The position numbers and the translations under genes are program-made. A DNA stretch of 64,000 nucleotides from Puccinia triticina (taxonomy: Eukaryota; Basidiomycota; Pucciniomycetes; Pucciniales; Pucciniaceae): NCBI RefSeq assembly GCF_026914185.1, contig NC_070566.1, forward strand, positions 1,798,001 through 1,862,000, read 5' to 3'. The notes below the pieces were generated by a model that worked only from the letters and a program-made list of their open reading frames with translations, was not told the DNA's origin and made no database searches. Each line of letters begins with the position of its first letter. The first letter of the stretch is position 1. Shown here piece by piece: positions 45,004 to 54,458 of this stretch.

Positions 45004-45790
45004 CCGGCCATTGAGGGGTTTGCTCTCTTGATGGCTGGTACCAGCCATCAAGAGAGGGTGTGTACACTCACTTGATGGCTGGTACCGTCCAGCAAGGGAG
45101 TGTATACTGTCTCAATGGCTGGTAATGGCCATCAAGGGAGTGTACGCTCTCAATTGATGGCTCGCACCGGCCATTGAGGGAGTGTTTGCTCTCTTGATGG
45201 CTGGTACCGGCCATCAAGGGAGTGTTTGTTTTCTCGATGGCCGGTACTGGCCATCAAAGGTGTGTACGCTCACTTGATGGCTGGTACTGGCCATTGAGGG
45301 AGTGTTTGTTGTCTCAATGGCCAGTACCGGCGATTGAGGGTGTGTAGGCTCACTTGATGGCTGGTACCGGCCATCAAGGGAGTGTTTGTTGTCTTGATGG
45401 CCGGTACTGGCCATTGAGGGTGTGTACGCTCTCTCGATGGCTGGTACCGGCCATCAAGGGAGTGTACGCTCTCTTGATGGCTCGCACCGGCCATCGAGGG
45501 AGTGTTTGCACTCTTGATGGCCGGTACGAGTGTTTGTTGTCTCGATGGCCGGTACGCTCACTTGATGGCTGGTACTGGCCATTGAGGGAGTGTTTGTTGT
45601 CTCAATGGCCGGTACTGGCCATCAAGGGTGTGTATGCTTTCTTGATGGCTGGTACCGGCCAGCGAGGGAGTGTATACTGTCTCAATGGCCAGTACTGGCC
45701 ATTGAGGGTGTGTACGCTCTCTTGATGGCTGGTACCAGCCATCAAGTGAGGGTGTGTACGCTCACTTGATGGCTGGTACCGGCCGCGAGG
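45004..45790. repeat. Palindromic ~40-bp unit array, right part
   Basis: About 19 units of roughly 40 bp continuing the array interrupted at 44208: gatggctggtaccggccatc alternating with spacers such as aagggagtgtacgctctctt. The flanks of the whole array show no clear TIR or target duplication. Confidence 0.85.
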
Positions 45791-45924
45791 GATGTTCTTG
45801 GTGACAATGCCTCGCTGGTCCAGGCACCGCCGCGGAGGTCAGAGTTACATGCAGGGGCGTGGCGGTGGCGTGGTAGTCATGGCTTGATGAATGTGGCAGT
45901 CAATTTTGCTGAGGGCAATCCCCA

Positions 45925-46316
45925 ATTGTCTATAAAAGAGGACTTCGGCTGGTGTCTTTGTGTCCCCCAGGGCGTCCTCTGCCGCTGTAATTCCAGTGTG
46001 CGGTTCGCCCTCACCCCTCCGCTGTTGCACTTGCGCAGTTTGAGGGGCTAAACTCGTTGGCCCCCCTTTGCATAATGCCTTCAATGTGGCGCGCTGGGGG
46101 CCATCCACCCACTATTTTAAACCCTGCTAGACAGGGATGGATAGTGGGTCCAGTTTGTGGTGTTGGGATTTTTTGTTAAGAACACTTTTTTTGTGATTTG
46201 TTTTTTTTGGAAGGGGGAACCCTTGCATTTTTTTTTTGTAATTTTGTTGATTTGTAGGGGGAACCCTTGATCTTTCTTTCCGTGTTTCTCTGTCTTTAAT
46301 AAACTTGGATTTGAGT
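45925..46316 (+). repeat. Structured TATA-to-AATAAA repeat, copy 2
   Basis: TATA box ctataaaagagg at about 45929; gggcgtcctctgccgctgta shared with copy 1; the GGCCCCC/GGGGGCC stem; and the nested stem with arms CCCACTAT and ATAGTGGG around CCCTG-CTAGA-CAGGG. Two GGGGGAACCCTTG motifs follow, then tctttaataaacttggat. This is the cleanest of the three copies. Confidence 0.75.
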
Positions 46317-48440
46317 GGGTTCCTGAATCAGATGATATTATTGAGACAAGGAAGAAAACTGAAGGGGAAGACAAAGACTTCCTCTCATTCATTACTTGAC
46401 ACAATGTGAGAATAATTTCAGACCTCATTTTTGAAAGAACTCAAAGAACTAAGAGCTTATAATTAGATGGTCATGTATACAATCTAATTACAAGTGTCAC
46501 AAAATATGGGAAAGTAAAATTACCTAAGAGCGGAACAAGAAGCCGCTGTCTACTTTTTGTAGAACTAAAAAGTGGATTCCTTTATGGAATTCAGGCTTAA
46601 GATGATCTTAATGATCTTCCTGTTTTCTGGTGGCAAACTGTATCATGCATTAGCTCTTCCTGCGCAAGGATAAGGATAAATCCAATCTCTTACTTGGATC
46701 AAGAGTTTATCTCTTATTGTCCAGCTTATTTAGCTTCGGCGAAACGGCGTAGGAGTTGCGCAACGGCGTCTAATCAAGAACACCTTATGTTCAGCTCCTA
46801 CTGCCTTTTGTTTCTTATGGACAAAGTGTTTACACTCGCTAACTCACCTTTTTCCGTTTCTTCTCTTCGAGAGGATTCGGTGGTTCGTTCGGTCTTTTCC
46901 TGTGCGTCTTTGACTGCAGGAGGGGATGAAGCCTTTAGCTGAACATCTCTACCATCTAGTGATTGAACTCGCTACTCACCTTTGGTGTTAGCTGAGATTC
47001 TCTCTGCTAGAGGTATCTGACCGGGAATCTCCACGTGTTGATTTTTGCGGCTCGCGGATGCAGAAACTGTATTCATCATTTAGATGCAATCAGTATTTTC
47101 ATTCCTCCGCGGCACAGCTTTGGACTGCGGAATCTGGTTTGCTTTGCTTACCTTTTTCCGCAGCTTGTTGAGCTCCCGACACCCTCCTCAATTTATGAGG
47201 ACGGTGTCGTTCACCTTGGCTAGTAATCTCACAATTTTCAGGATCCCTGTTTGTTGCTTGCAGAAGCTTCTGAACTGAACTGTAGCTACCAGGCTTGTCC
47301 AAATCCAAAGACTCAACAAGTTCTAGTGCATTCTTTGGGCTGGAGCCCCCCCAGGGACAGGAGTTTTGCCTCTGGGTCAAGTTCTTGGGTCGGAACAGGT
47401 GTTTGTTAGTCAGTGATGCGGTTGGTCTGCTCCAGCCAACATGGAGCGCTCCATCCAGCTCCTTGGATCTTGGTCTGCTGGTCTGCCTCAGCTTGATCCC
47501 TGCCAACTGTGGTAGCTAAATTTGCTCAGTAGCCCAGGATCTTCCCAAGCCTGATCATACTTTTCAGCGTCTGCGGCTCCCCCTGTCATGTCAACGGGAC
47601 ATTGACCAAACCCCAATGGTCGCCAGGGACGGCCCGGGGATGATGATGATGATGTTGGTGGTCAAGGCCGTCGCCAATCGGCCCGGCACAGTCTCCCGTA
47701 GTGGTTGTTGGCAAGCACTGCTCCTCTCCTGGATGTCGCGGCATCCGCGGCTTGTCAAGGCTCAGGAGCGTGGGCGACACGCTGAAAATGGTGGCCCGGG
47801 TGCGGTGGCGCTTGTACGGGGTCGACGGGTCATGGGATTTGCTGTATCGGTCGTCGCTTCGGCATTACAGGACGTGGCTAGGGCGGCCGGAGAGATGTCA
47901 ATGGCCGCTGTTCTGGAGTATTTCCTTGACCGGTCGAGGTTGTTGAACTCAGTGCTCGCGCTCTTCCTCTTGTTGTTAGAGCATGGCGTCGACCTTGTGG
48001 CCTAAGAACTGATGCAGCTTGTGGGTACGGAAGTCCAGCCGCTTGGACGACGGCTGGTTCTTGGGCAACATGGGCCCCAGGTCTTGCTGGTGAGGATTGG
48101 TGGGGACGGTGGTCTGAGGATGTTGATTGGCCCCGGGGACGAGTGGTGAGGGGCAGGGCAAGAGATCAGAGGGTGGGGAAGGGCAAGTGATTGCAGGGCG
48201 AGCCAGAGGATGTGGCCGGTCTGGAGGGTGTCATCCTCTGCGAGCAAGCAGTCGTCTTAGTCAACAGCGGCGGCAACTGGTGGTGCTGGTTGGTCCTGGT
48301 GGTTTTTGGGTGTTGGGGGGATGCTGGGTGAGTCGGGGATCTTGTCGAAGGCCCAGTGGGTCTGGGAAGGATGGCGGAGCGGTGAGCCTGAACAAAAAAG
48401 AAACCAAGGCCAAGGAAGAAAGCTCACCTCAACCTGCCCA
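46317..48440. other. Region with short ORFs of unknown meaning
   Basis: The longest minus-strand frame (47506-47099) includes LESLDLDKPGSYSSVQ and could be a gene fragment. Plus-strand frames near 47616-48005 and minus-strand frames near 47976-48247 overlap one another and lack recognisable domains. No LTR or TIR was found. I cannot support a gene here. Confidence 0.4.
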
Positions 48441-48559
48441 GCTACTACAACAGTGGATGATTGGGCTGGAGGACAGTGGCGCCAGGTTCCTGTACAACAT
48501 GAGGGGAGACGACTGTCTGGCAGCGGAGCTGAGCTGGTATTTGAGGGCCTGGAAAGGGT

Positions 48560-48705
48560 TGCGTGGGGGCCACGCACAATGACAAGATTTGGGGCATTTG
48601 CGCGGGGTCCTGTGCAACGTGAGGTGCAACAACGGCTTGTTGCAAAGGACAAGGAGGCTGTTGCCAGGGCGGCGGGTTGCAGTGAGAGGGCCGCATGTAG
48701 AAGTT
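48560..48705. repeat. ~145-bp dispersed repeat, copy 1
   Basis: gtttgcgtgggggccacgca and about 125 following bases recur at about 55465-55612 with few changes. The second copy lies just beyond the right end of element H. Confidence 0.75.
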
Positions 48706-48739
48706 TTGGTGGTTTGTCGTCCATTTGCTAAAAGTCTGC

Positions 48740-49406
48740 GTCCATTCATTGGGATACTCGAAACCAATGTAATTGCCGTCCTTCTCGTCTCCTTTTGATC
48801 TTCTGTTCTTGTAGTAATGAATTGGGTCCCGTTGCCAGTTCTTGTCAAAAATGGTCAACGGAATTGGCCCTCTGGATTCTCTGATGTTATGATTGAAGTA
48901 CGGAGTAAACCCAACATCAAAATGATTGGGTAGAGAGCCTTTGATGAACACGATTGTTGTTTTGTCAGTGGGTCGCTTAGCTATGTTGACTGCAGGATTT
49001 ATTGCGTCACTTGACAAAGACCAAAGGATGTCTGGTTTGTCTGGAGCGGTTAAAGAAGTCGCATTATCCATCTTTCTGTAGAGACGTAAAAAGAAGTCTG
49101 TTGATTTCTTGTTTAGAGACGTAAAAAGAAGTCTGTTGATTTCTTGTTGCCTTTTGCAAAGGCCTCCGTCGCTCTCTCCCAAATCTCTTGGTGATCCGTC
49201 TTCTCTTGCATAGCCTTATCCGCAATTATGTTTGTGACTTCAGGGGTTACAGAAGAATCTACGACAGCAGCAGCAATTGCACCAACTGCATTTGAATCTT
49301 TTGGTGGTTCTGTTAGCAAAACTGCTCCTGGTTTGACTATCAACGGCAAGTTCGACAAAATGGATTTGTATCTGGACGCCGTGTCTCGATCTTGACCATC
49401 CTTCAA
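48740..49406 (-). pseudogene. Retrotransposon gag-like gene broken by a 35-bp tandem duplication
   Basis: The ORF starting at 49406 (MKDGQDRDTASRYKSILSN) stops soon after EAFAKGNKKSTDFFLRL. The same KKSTDFFLRL peptide recurs in the next frame, which continues YRKMDNATSLTAPDKPDI, later VFIKGSLPNHFDVGFTPYF and GFEYPNEWTQTFSKW. The break is an exact 35-bp tandem duplication (49079-49113 and 49114-49148). The last motif is of a type I associate with a family widespread in rust genomes and thought to be retroelement-derived; that link is from memory and only moderately sure. Confidence 0.55.
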
Positions 49407-49938
49407 CGTGTTAGGGATCTCTAGATGTGGTCGAGCAAATTATGATCCATCAAATGAAATATGATTTATCATCAACATCACATCGAGCTAATTACGATTG
49501 ATTTATGTATGCTAATCACAACTCAGCAAATTTGAGAGGGATGCACTAACCCTTGAAGCTGTCCTCACTGTCTGTATTGTGGGCTAAAGCAATTTCTTTC
49601 CCAGGAGCCTCTCCTATAAGGATGCAACGGATGACAAACATGTATCAGCGCTAACCAGCCACTTTGGTTGCTTGAATTCCTGGCAGAGGAGAACTAACTA
49701 CTTAAGTTCTCCTGCGTTGCTACAATGGTTGGGTCACGTTTGCTCGTTTGACCATCTCTTTGACCATGTCTTCAGTAACTGGAAAATGTGATGTAATGAA
49801 CTTGAATTTGGTAGCGTAACTAATGAATCTGAAATACGTGAAAAAAGGAAACTTGTTGGTGCAGAGCTGATGGGTTTCAGAGAGATAGAGGAGAGAGAGC
49901 TTGGGAAGAGCCTTTGTGCGGGGATAGGCAAGTCCCAA
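49407..49938. other. Left flank of element H, no supported gene
   Basis: AT-rich, short ORFs only. It ends with the target copy CCAA at 49935-49938. Confidence 0.5.
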
Positions 49939-50786
49939 TATGGAGCTCTGTCTGGTGCTAGGCTGGCGGCAGCGCTGGGAGGGGAAAAGGTGTTGTGAGA
50001 CTGCCCTCTCGGATGGTCCAGAAATGAGTCGTGAGGATTCGAAGTGATAGCTGGGGGGAAGTGGTTTTGAGGTAACATCGAGCTGTGGAGTCTCGACGGC
50101 GGGTGTTGGTTTGGATGCGTGAGGATTCTGGAAGGGACTGGGGGATCGGATGAAGGACTTGGACTCGGGATTCTTGATGATGATTGAAAAGGTGATGCCC
50201 TTATTCTTGGATCAGAATGGCATACCGCTCCCTTCCTCCAAGTTCTGCAAACTTGGACTCAGGGAGGCGACCTGTCACATGAATTTCATCACATCCTCTG
50301 CGCGCTACGCGCGCACAGACAACAAAACACAAGAGAGAAAGAAAGAAGAGAACAAAAAAAAAAAAAAAAAGAAAACACAACACACAAGAAAGGAGGAAAC
50401 AGAAAGATGAGAAAGAAAGAGAACAACCAGGACCAGAGAGGAAGAATAAGATGAAATGGGAATCACAAACAAAACACAGAATAAATCCACAGCAGATGCT
50501 GTGTTAGGACCAAGAAGGATGGAAGGGAAGTGGGTGAGAGGGGAGACAGTAGAAATAAAAGAAAGAAGTTTGGAGATGGGAATGGAAAAGTGGGGGGGGG
50601 AAAGAATTTGAAGGATAAGAAAGGGATGGGGAAAGGGGAAGTTCTTGAGGATCTTGAAGTCTTGAGGATGAGTGAGAATCTTGATGGTTGCTTTTAGATC
50701 TTGATGCTTGCTGAGTATCTTGCTGATCTTGATGGTGGTGGCAGCAGACTGCTTCTGACTAGCTGACAACCAAATGGGTCACCACA
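49939..50786 (-). mobile_element. 3' LTR of element H
   Basis: 848 bp. Bounded on the minus strand by TGTGGTGACC and GGAGCTCCATA. The adjoining interior (agtctgtccccagactcc) resembles the corresponding place in element G (attgtctgtccccagacaat). Confidence 0.92.
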
Positions 50787-51162
50787 TCCACCCACCACTT
50801 GGAGTCTGTCCCCAGACTCCTTTGATCCTCCATGCGGCGAGAGAGAGGTAGATAGATCTGAACAGAAAATGGAAACAGAGGTCCCACAGGCGGCTCACGG
50901 CAGTGGCTAAAGTAATGCTTACGACTAATGGTAGTAGAACCCAAGGTGCATACTAAGGAGGGGGACTTACTTTTAGTCACCAATACCCCCACGTGAAAAG
51001 ACTCTCTTGAACGGATCTGCTGCAACATCTACAGCTTCCAAATGAAACAAGACTAGTTTATCCTCATTGCGGAGGCTGATCGGAGACGGAAGTGAGGATA
51101 GACACTTGTCAGACTTGTGTATGGATTGAGGGGAATCATCACAGAGGGTCATGGAATCCAGA

Positions 51163-51909
51163 TCAGAAATTGGCAAAAGAGGATGATAAACGGAGGGAAC
51201 AAGATGAATTAAATCCCAGTGCTAAATCTTCAAACACTAGGGGAGGCAGCTGATAGTTGTTGGCGGGAGGATTAATGATCAAAGGAGTCGCTAGTTTAAC
51301 CTCATCTCGGAGGCGGTCGGACAGGGTTGAACGCTCTGCTGATGGTCGGAGCTGGCTACTAGAACAGAGATTGGGATCTGGATTGGAAGATCTCGAGACT
51401 TGAGAATTGTCTTGGTACGAACTAACAAGTGAGAACCCCCTTGAATCAGGGATTTGATCTTGAAAGTCGGAACATTTGACCAGCTTGACTGGCACCGCTG
51501 CAGGAGGGGCGATGGCAGCGGGGGCAGATATCAATGATTTTCTCTTAGAAAGTTTGGACACAGAAAGACCAGGTTCCATGATCTCAGAGATCTTCTTCAG
51601 GATGGAGTCTATTGCCTGCCTAGATGGGGTTCGAGACGGTGGAGGAGCATGATCACATAATGCGACTCCGGGATGACTAGGCTCAGAGGCGAGTGACTTG
51701 CAGATTGATCGACAAGGATGAGGCTGGGAAACCGGGGGATCTTTGCAGGGCTGTGACGCTTCGTGCTTCTTCCTAGCAGATATGTGTCTTGGAGATGGTG
51801 GTAACGGAACAGCAGGCGAGTACCATGGCTGGAGGGCGCCACAACCAGTCCTGAAAGGTGCTGAAACAGAGCTACTTGATGGTTGAGAATCATTAAAAGA
51901 GGCCACCAC
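51163..51909 (-). CDS. Second ORF of element H, directly after the gag stop
   Basis: 248 codons in the same frame as gag, separated from it by a single TGA (51910-51912). It begins VVASFNDSQPSSSSVSAPF and is Ser/Pro-rich with basic patches (LSKRKSLISAP). It has no protease, polymerase or zinc-binding motif. There is no ATG at its head, so it would be made only by readthrough or if the TGA is a mutation. The acidic or Ser-rich gag tails of the other elements are at the same place, so it is probably the original gag C-terminus. Confidence 0.45.
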   Translation of the reverse strand: MVASFNDSQPSSSSVSAPFRTGCGALQPWYSPAVPLPPSPRHISARKKHEASQPCKDPPVSQPHPCRSICKSLASEPSHPGVALCDHAPPPSRTPSRQAIDSILKKISEIMEPGLSVSKLSKRKSLISAPAAIAPPAAVPVKLVKCSDFQDQIPDSRGFSLVSSYQDNSQVSRSSNPDPNLCSSSQLRPSAERSTLSDRLRDEVKLATPLIINPPANNYQLPPLVFEDLALGFNSSCSLRLSSSFANF

Positions 51910-52893
51910 TCAGCGGATCGGGCGGCTGCAATCGAAGGGAATGAGCGCGCTGTTGGGGAGGAAAAAGTTGCTCCCTTGCTGCTCGACCAGACCGTCATCC
52001 CTGTCTTTCTGAAGCTCCAGACATCCGGCAGTACCATGATGCTTCCGGTGACAATAAAAACAGGTCATGGCAGGTCGATCAGCCGGGTTCTGAGCCGAGT
52101 CTCTCTTCAAGTATTGTTCCAACAACTGGAACATCCTAATAAGCTCGTCAATTGAGTGAGCCGGTACCGGGGCAGAGGTAGCTGGGGTCGGTTTCTGATC
52201 CTTGCTCAACTTCTTCATGATCTTGTTCAAGGCTTGGAACGGTGGAGCTATGGGGACCGCTGATTGAGAGTCCTCGAATGTTAAGGTGATCTGACCCTCC
52301 ATGACCTCCTCAACCGCAGCTTTGAGGACCTTGAACTCAGGGAGCCTTCCTCGATTGTCCAGGGTGACTACCATAGATTTATCCTTGATCAACTGCGCCT
52401 GAATCCGCTCCTGAATACTGAACGAGAAACATTGATAGAACTCTTTTCTGATCTCCTCCACCGAATCAATATGTTTCTTTGCGAAGAGATATGACTGAAG
52501 CGGGCCCCAGGTTTTGCGAAACTCCTGATAGTCGGCGACCGACGATACACCACCCTTAGCCTGCCAGGTCAACACCAGCGCCTCCAAGTCGCGCTGAGTG
52601 TACAGCGCCGTATCGAGCTTGCCCCAGTGAGAGATCATGGCGGCCTTGAGTTTGGTCCAGTCAGGCGGCTTGTAGCCATTGAGTGTGCTGAGAATTGTGC
52701 GCGTCTCTCCCAATTCAACAAAAGAGCTGACCTGACAAGCCTTGGCATAATCCGACGCTCCGTCCAGCTCTGCGGCTAGCTCATAATCGTCCAGAAACTG
52801 CTTGACGTCGGATCCGCTGAACTTCAAAGCCTTATCTTGAGGATTAATCTTGACCATCTTCCCTTGAGGAGGATCCGCGGTGACATTGGCCAT
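51910..52893 (-). CDS. Gag of element H with an intact CCHC zinc knuckle
   Basis: 327 residues from MANVTADPPQGKMVKINPQD. A helical capsid domain (about residues 15-215) contains FSGSDVKQFLDDYELAAELD and WTKLKAAMISHWGKLDTALY, colinear with LCFDGSNMPIEKFIRRYEAA in element E. Near the C-terminus, CFYCHRKHHGTAGC fits C-x2-C-x4-H-x4-C, followed by LELQKDRDDGLV. The protein should form particles and bind RNA. The only ORF downstream lacks enzyme motifs. Confidence 0.82.
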   Translation of the reverse strand: MANVTADPPQGKMVKINPQDKALKFSGSDVKQFLDDYELAAELDGASDYAKACQVSSFVELGETRTILSTLNGYKPPDWTKLKAAMISHWGKLDTALYTQRDLEALVLTWQAKGGVSSVADYQEFRKTWGPLQSYLFAKKHIDSVEEIRKEFYQCFSFSIQERIQAQLIKDKSMVVTLDNRGRLPEFKVLKAAVEEVMEGQITLTFEDSQSAVPIAPPFQALNKIMKKLSKDQKPTPATSAPVPAHSIDELIRMFQLLEQYLKRDSAQNPADRPAMTCFYCHRKHHGTAGCLELQKDRDDGLVEQQGSNFFLPNSALIPFDCSRPIR

Positions 52894-53167
52894 GGCGAGG
52901 GAGGATCTGAAGAAAGAAACAAGCGGAAATCAAGGAGGCGGCTCACAGCGGTGGTGATGATGCTTTGATGATGAAGTAGTGCTTCGGAGGTGCTACTGAT
53001 TTGAAAGGGACTTACTTTTGCACCTTCAATGCCCTGCCGCTGAGCACCTAAAAAATCAGAAAGAGAAGACGAGGCCTGAAATGAGGGCTAGTTTGTATCC
53101 AAGCTTCCTTTAGGCCTCTGATCGAGAGAATGGAGACTTGGTGCTTTTTCAGAGAACTCTGGCCCGT

Positions 53168-54092
53168 TGTGGTAAGCCAATCCTGAATATGGCACCAAAA
53201 TCAAAGTCTTTTTCCCTCAATATAACCCTCTCTGGAATACTCAAGCACCCACCTCCCTTAAGGATCAAGGCCAGGACAACTCATACCCATCAACAGGCCC
53301 CCCATTCTCTCTTCACCCTTTTTACCCACCTTCTGGATACCCACCTACACCAACTCAATAATCCTCAAGCACCCAGCTAGGCACAAGTGGGAGAAAGTCA
53401 CCCATCAGACAGAGCCAGACTATTAGGAAAGACCCTGGATATTCATCATCTTTTTCTCTCTTCCCAATCCAGCATAACAACCCCATCTTGGCATTGGCCA
53501 CACATGTAATAACCATAGAGATCCCATCCTGGTTAACCCTTGTCCCCTTTGGTTTCAGCCCTTCCCTTTTCAGCCACTCATATGACATGTAATCCCTTTC
53601 TTCTGATGTTTCATTGTCTCTCCACATTTCAGCCTCATTCCAGAACTCTCCATCCCCATAGCAGTTTCAGCCTCAGCCCCTTGATTGAGAATTTTCACTG
53701 TTTCATCTTTTCTTCCAACCACAACTCAGCCCCATAATATTTTGTATATAGTCTGCCCTCTTTGGCCCTACCTTTTGTTCCCCATCAGATCCTGTCCCAG
53801 CAATCCAGATCACTGGTCACCATTCACTAGCCTAGCTTATGCCATTAAATCAGAGTGGACAAGCTTGATAAGTCTATGCCAAATATATCAGGTTGGACAG
53901 ACTTTACATTACCTTTAACTTGCTATTAGATTAGTAGAAAGTAAACCCTTAGACATACCTCAAGAATCTCCATAGCCACACCTTTCCTTAAGAGTCCATA
54001 CTCTTATATTCTTTTTCTTGTTCCCCTGAGAGGCAGCCCTTCAAGCACCAAATCCCTCTCAAGCTCTATTCTTCCCTCAGAGTAGTTCCACA
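53168..54092 (+). mobile_element. Solo LTR of the element E family, nested in element H
   Basis: 925 bp from TGTGGTAAGCC to AGTAGTTCCACA, flanked by CCGT (53164-53167 and 54093-54096). A TATA-like ttttgtatatagtc lies near 53738. Its 3' half aligns with 10249-10678. It inserted into the leader of element H after that element arrived. Confidence 0.88.
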
Positions 54093-54404
54093 CCGTCCAA
54101 CAGCAAGATACCCCCACCGGGGAGGTGTGCAAGCTGGAAGATGCCGATCCTTCGAGTGGGAAGAGGCCGTACAGGCTTGATTGTTGATATTTGTGACTAG
54201 GGTGAGTCCTCAGGCAAGGGTCTGGATCTTGAAACAAGCTAACGGGTCCAATTGTTTGCCAAGCGCGCTCGAGATCAGTCAATTTGAGTGATAATCAAGG
54301 AGAAGCACTTTCAGCTCTCCTTCCAAAGAGGATCAAGATTGAGGCAAAAGAAAAGAACCCAAAAATCAAAATAGAAATAACCGCCAAGCGCCTCAAAACC
54401 ACAG

Positions 54405-54456
54405 TGTGAGACTGTAAATCTTGAGGTCGCTGGTTCGATCCCGGCTCGGGGGACCA
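54405..54456 (-). promoter_or_regulatory. Long tRNA-Tyr-like primer-binding region of element H
   Basis: Two bases inside the 5' LTR lies a 52-base sequence that, read on the plus strand, is the 3' part of a tRNA: anticodon arm TGAGA-CTGTAAA-TCTTG (anticodon GTA), variable loop, T arm GCTGG-TTCGATC-CCGGC, acceptor strand, discriminator A and a CCA end. In the element's sense it is complementary to that tRNA, starting TGGTCCCCCGAG. An ordinary primer-binding site is 8-18 bases; here the match reaches through the anticodon arm. The upstream bases do not form the 5' half of a tRNA, so this is not a gene. Confidence 0.75.
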
Positions 54457-54458
54457 AA

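Noticed and set aside
44493..45051. Phe/Leu-rich minus-strand ORFs of 60-172 codons, and similar ones at 50201-50769 and 54721-55288
   Set aside because: They lie within LTRs and arise from purine-rich low-complexity sequence repeated in all three copies; no domain and no conservation of start.
43867..45725. Long ORFs on both strands through the palindromic array (Gly-His-Gln-rich peptides)
   Set aside because: Repeat-encoded low-complexity frames, open on both strands at once because the unit lacks stop codons.
43540..45790. Regularly spaced ~20-bp repeats with ~20-bp spacers resembling a CRISPR array
   Set aside because: The spacers are themselves repeated and related, the units are palindromes, no cas-like gene is near, and the setting is a eukaryotic genome.
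48306..48731. Plus-strand ORFs near 48127-48731 as host genes
   Set aside because: They overlap the decayed gag-like gene and a dispersed repeat shared with 55465, with no domain or splice support.
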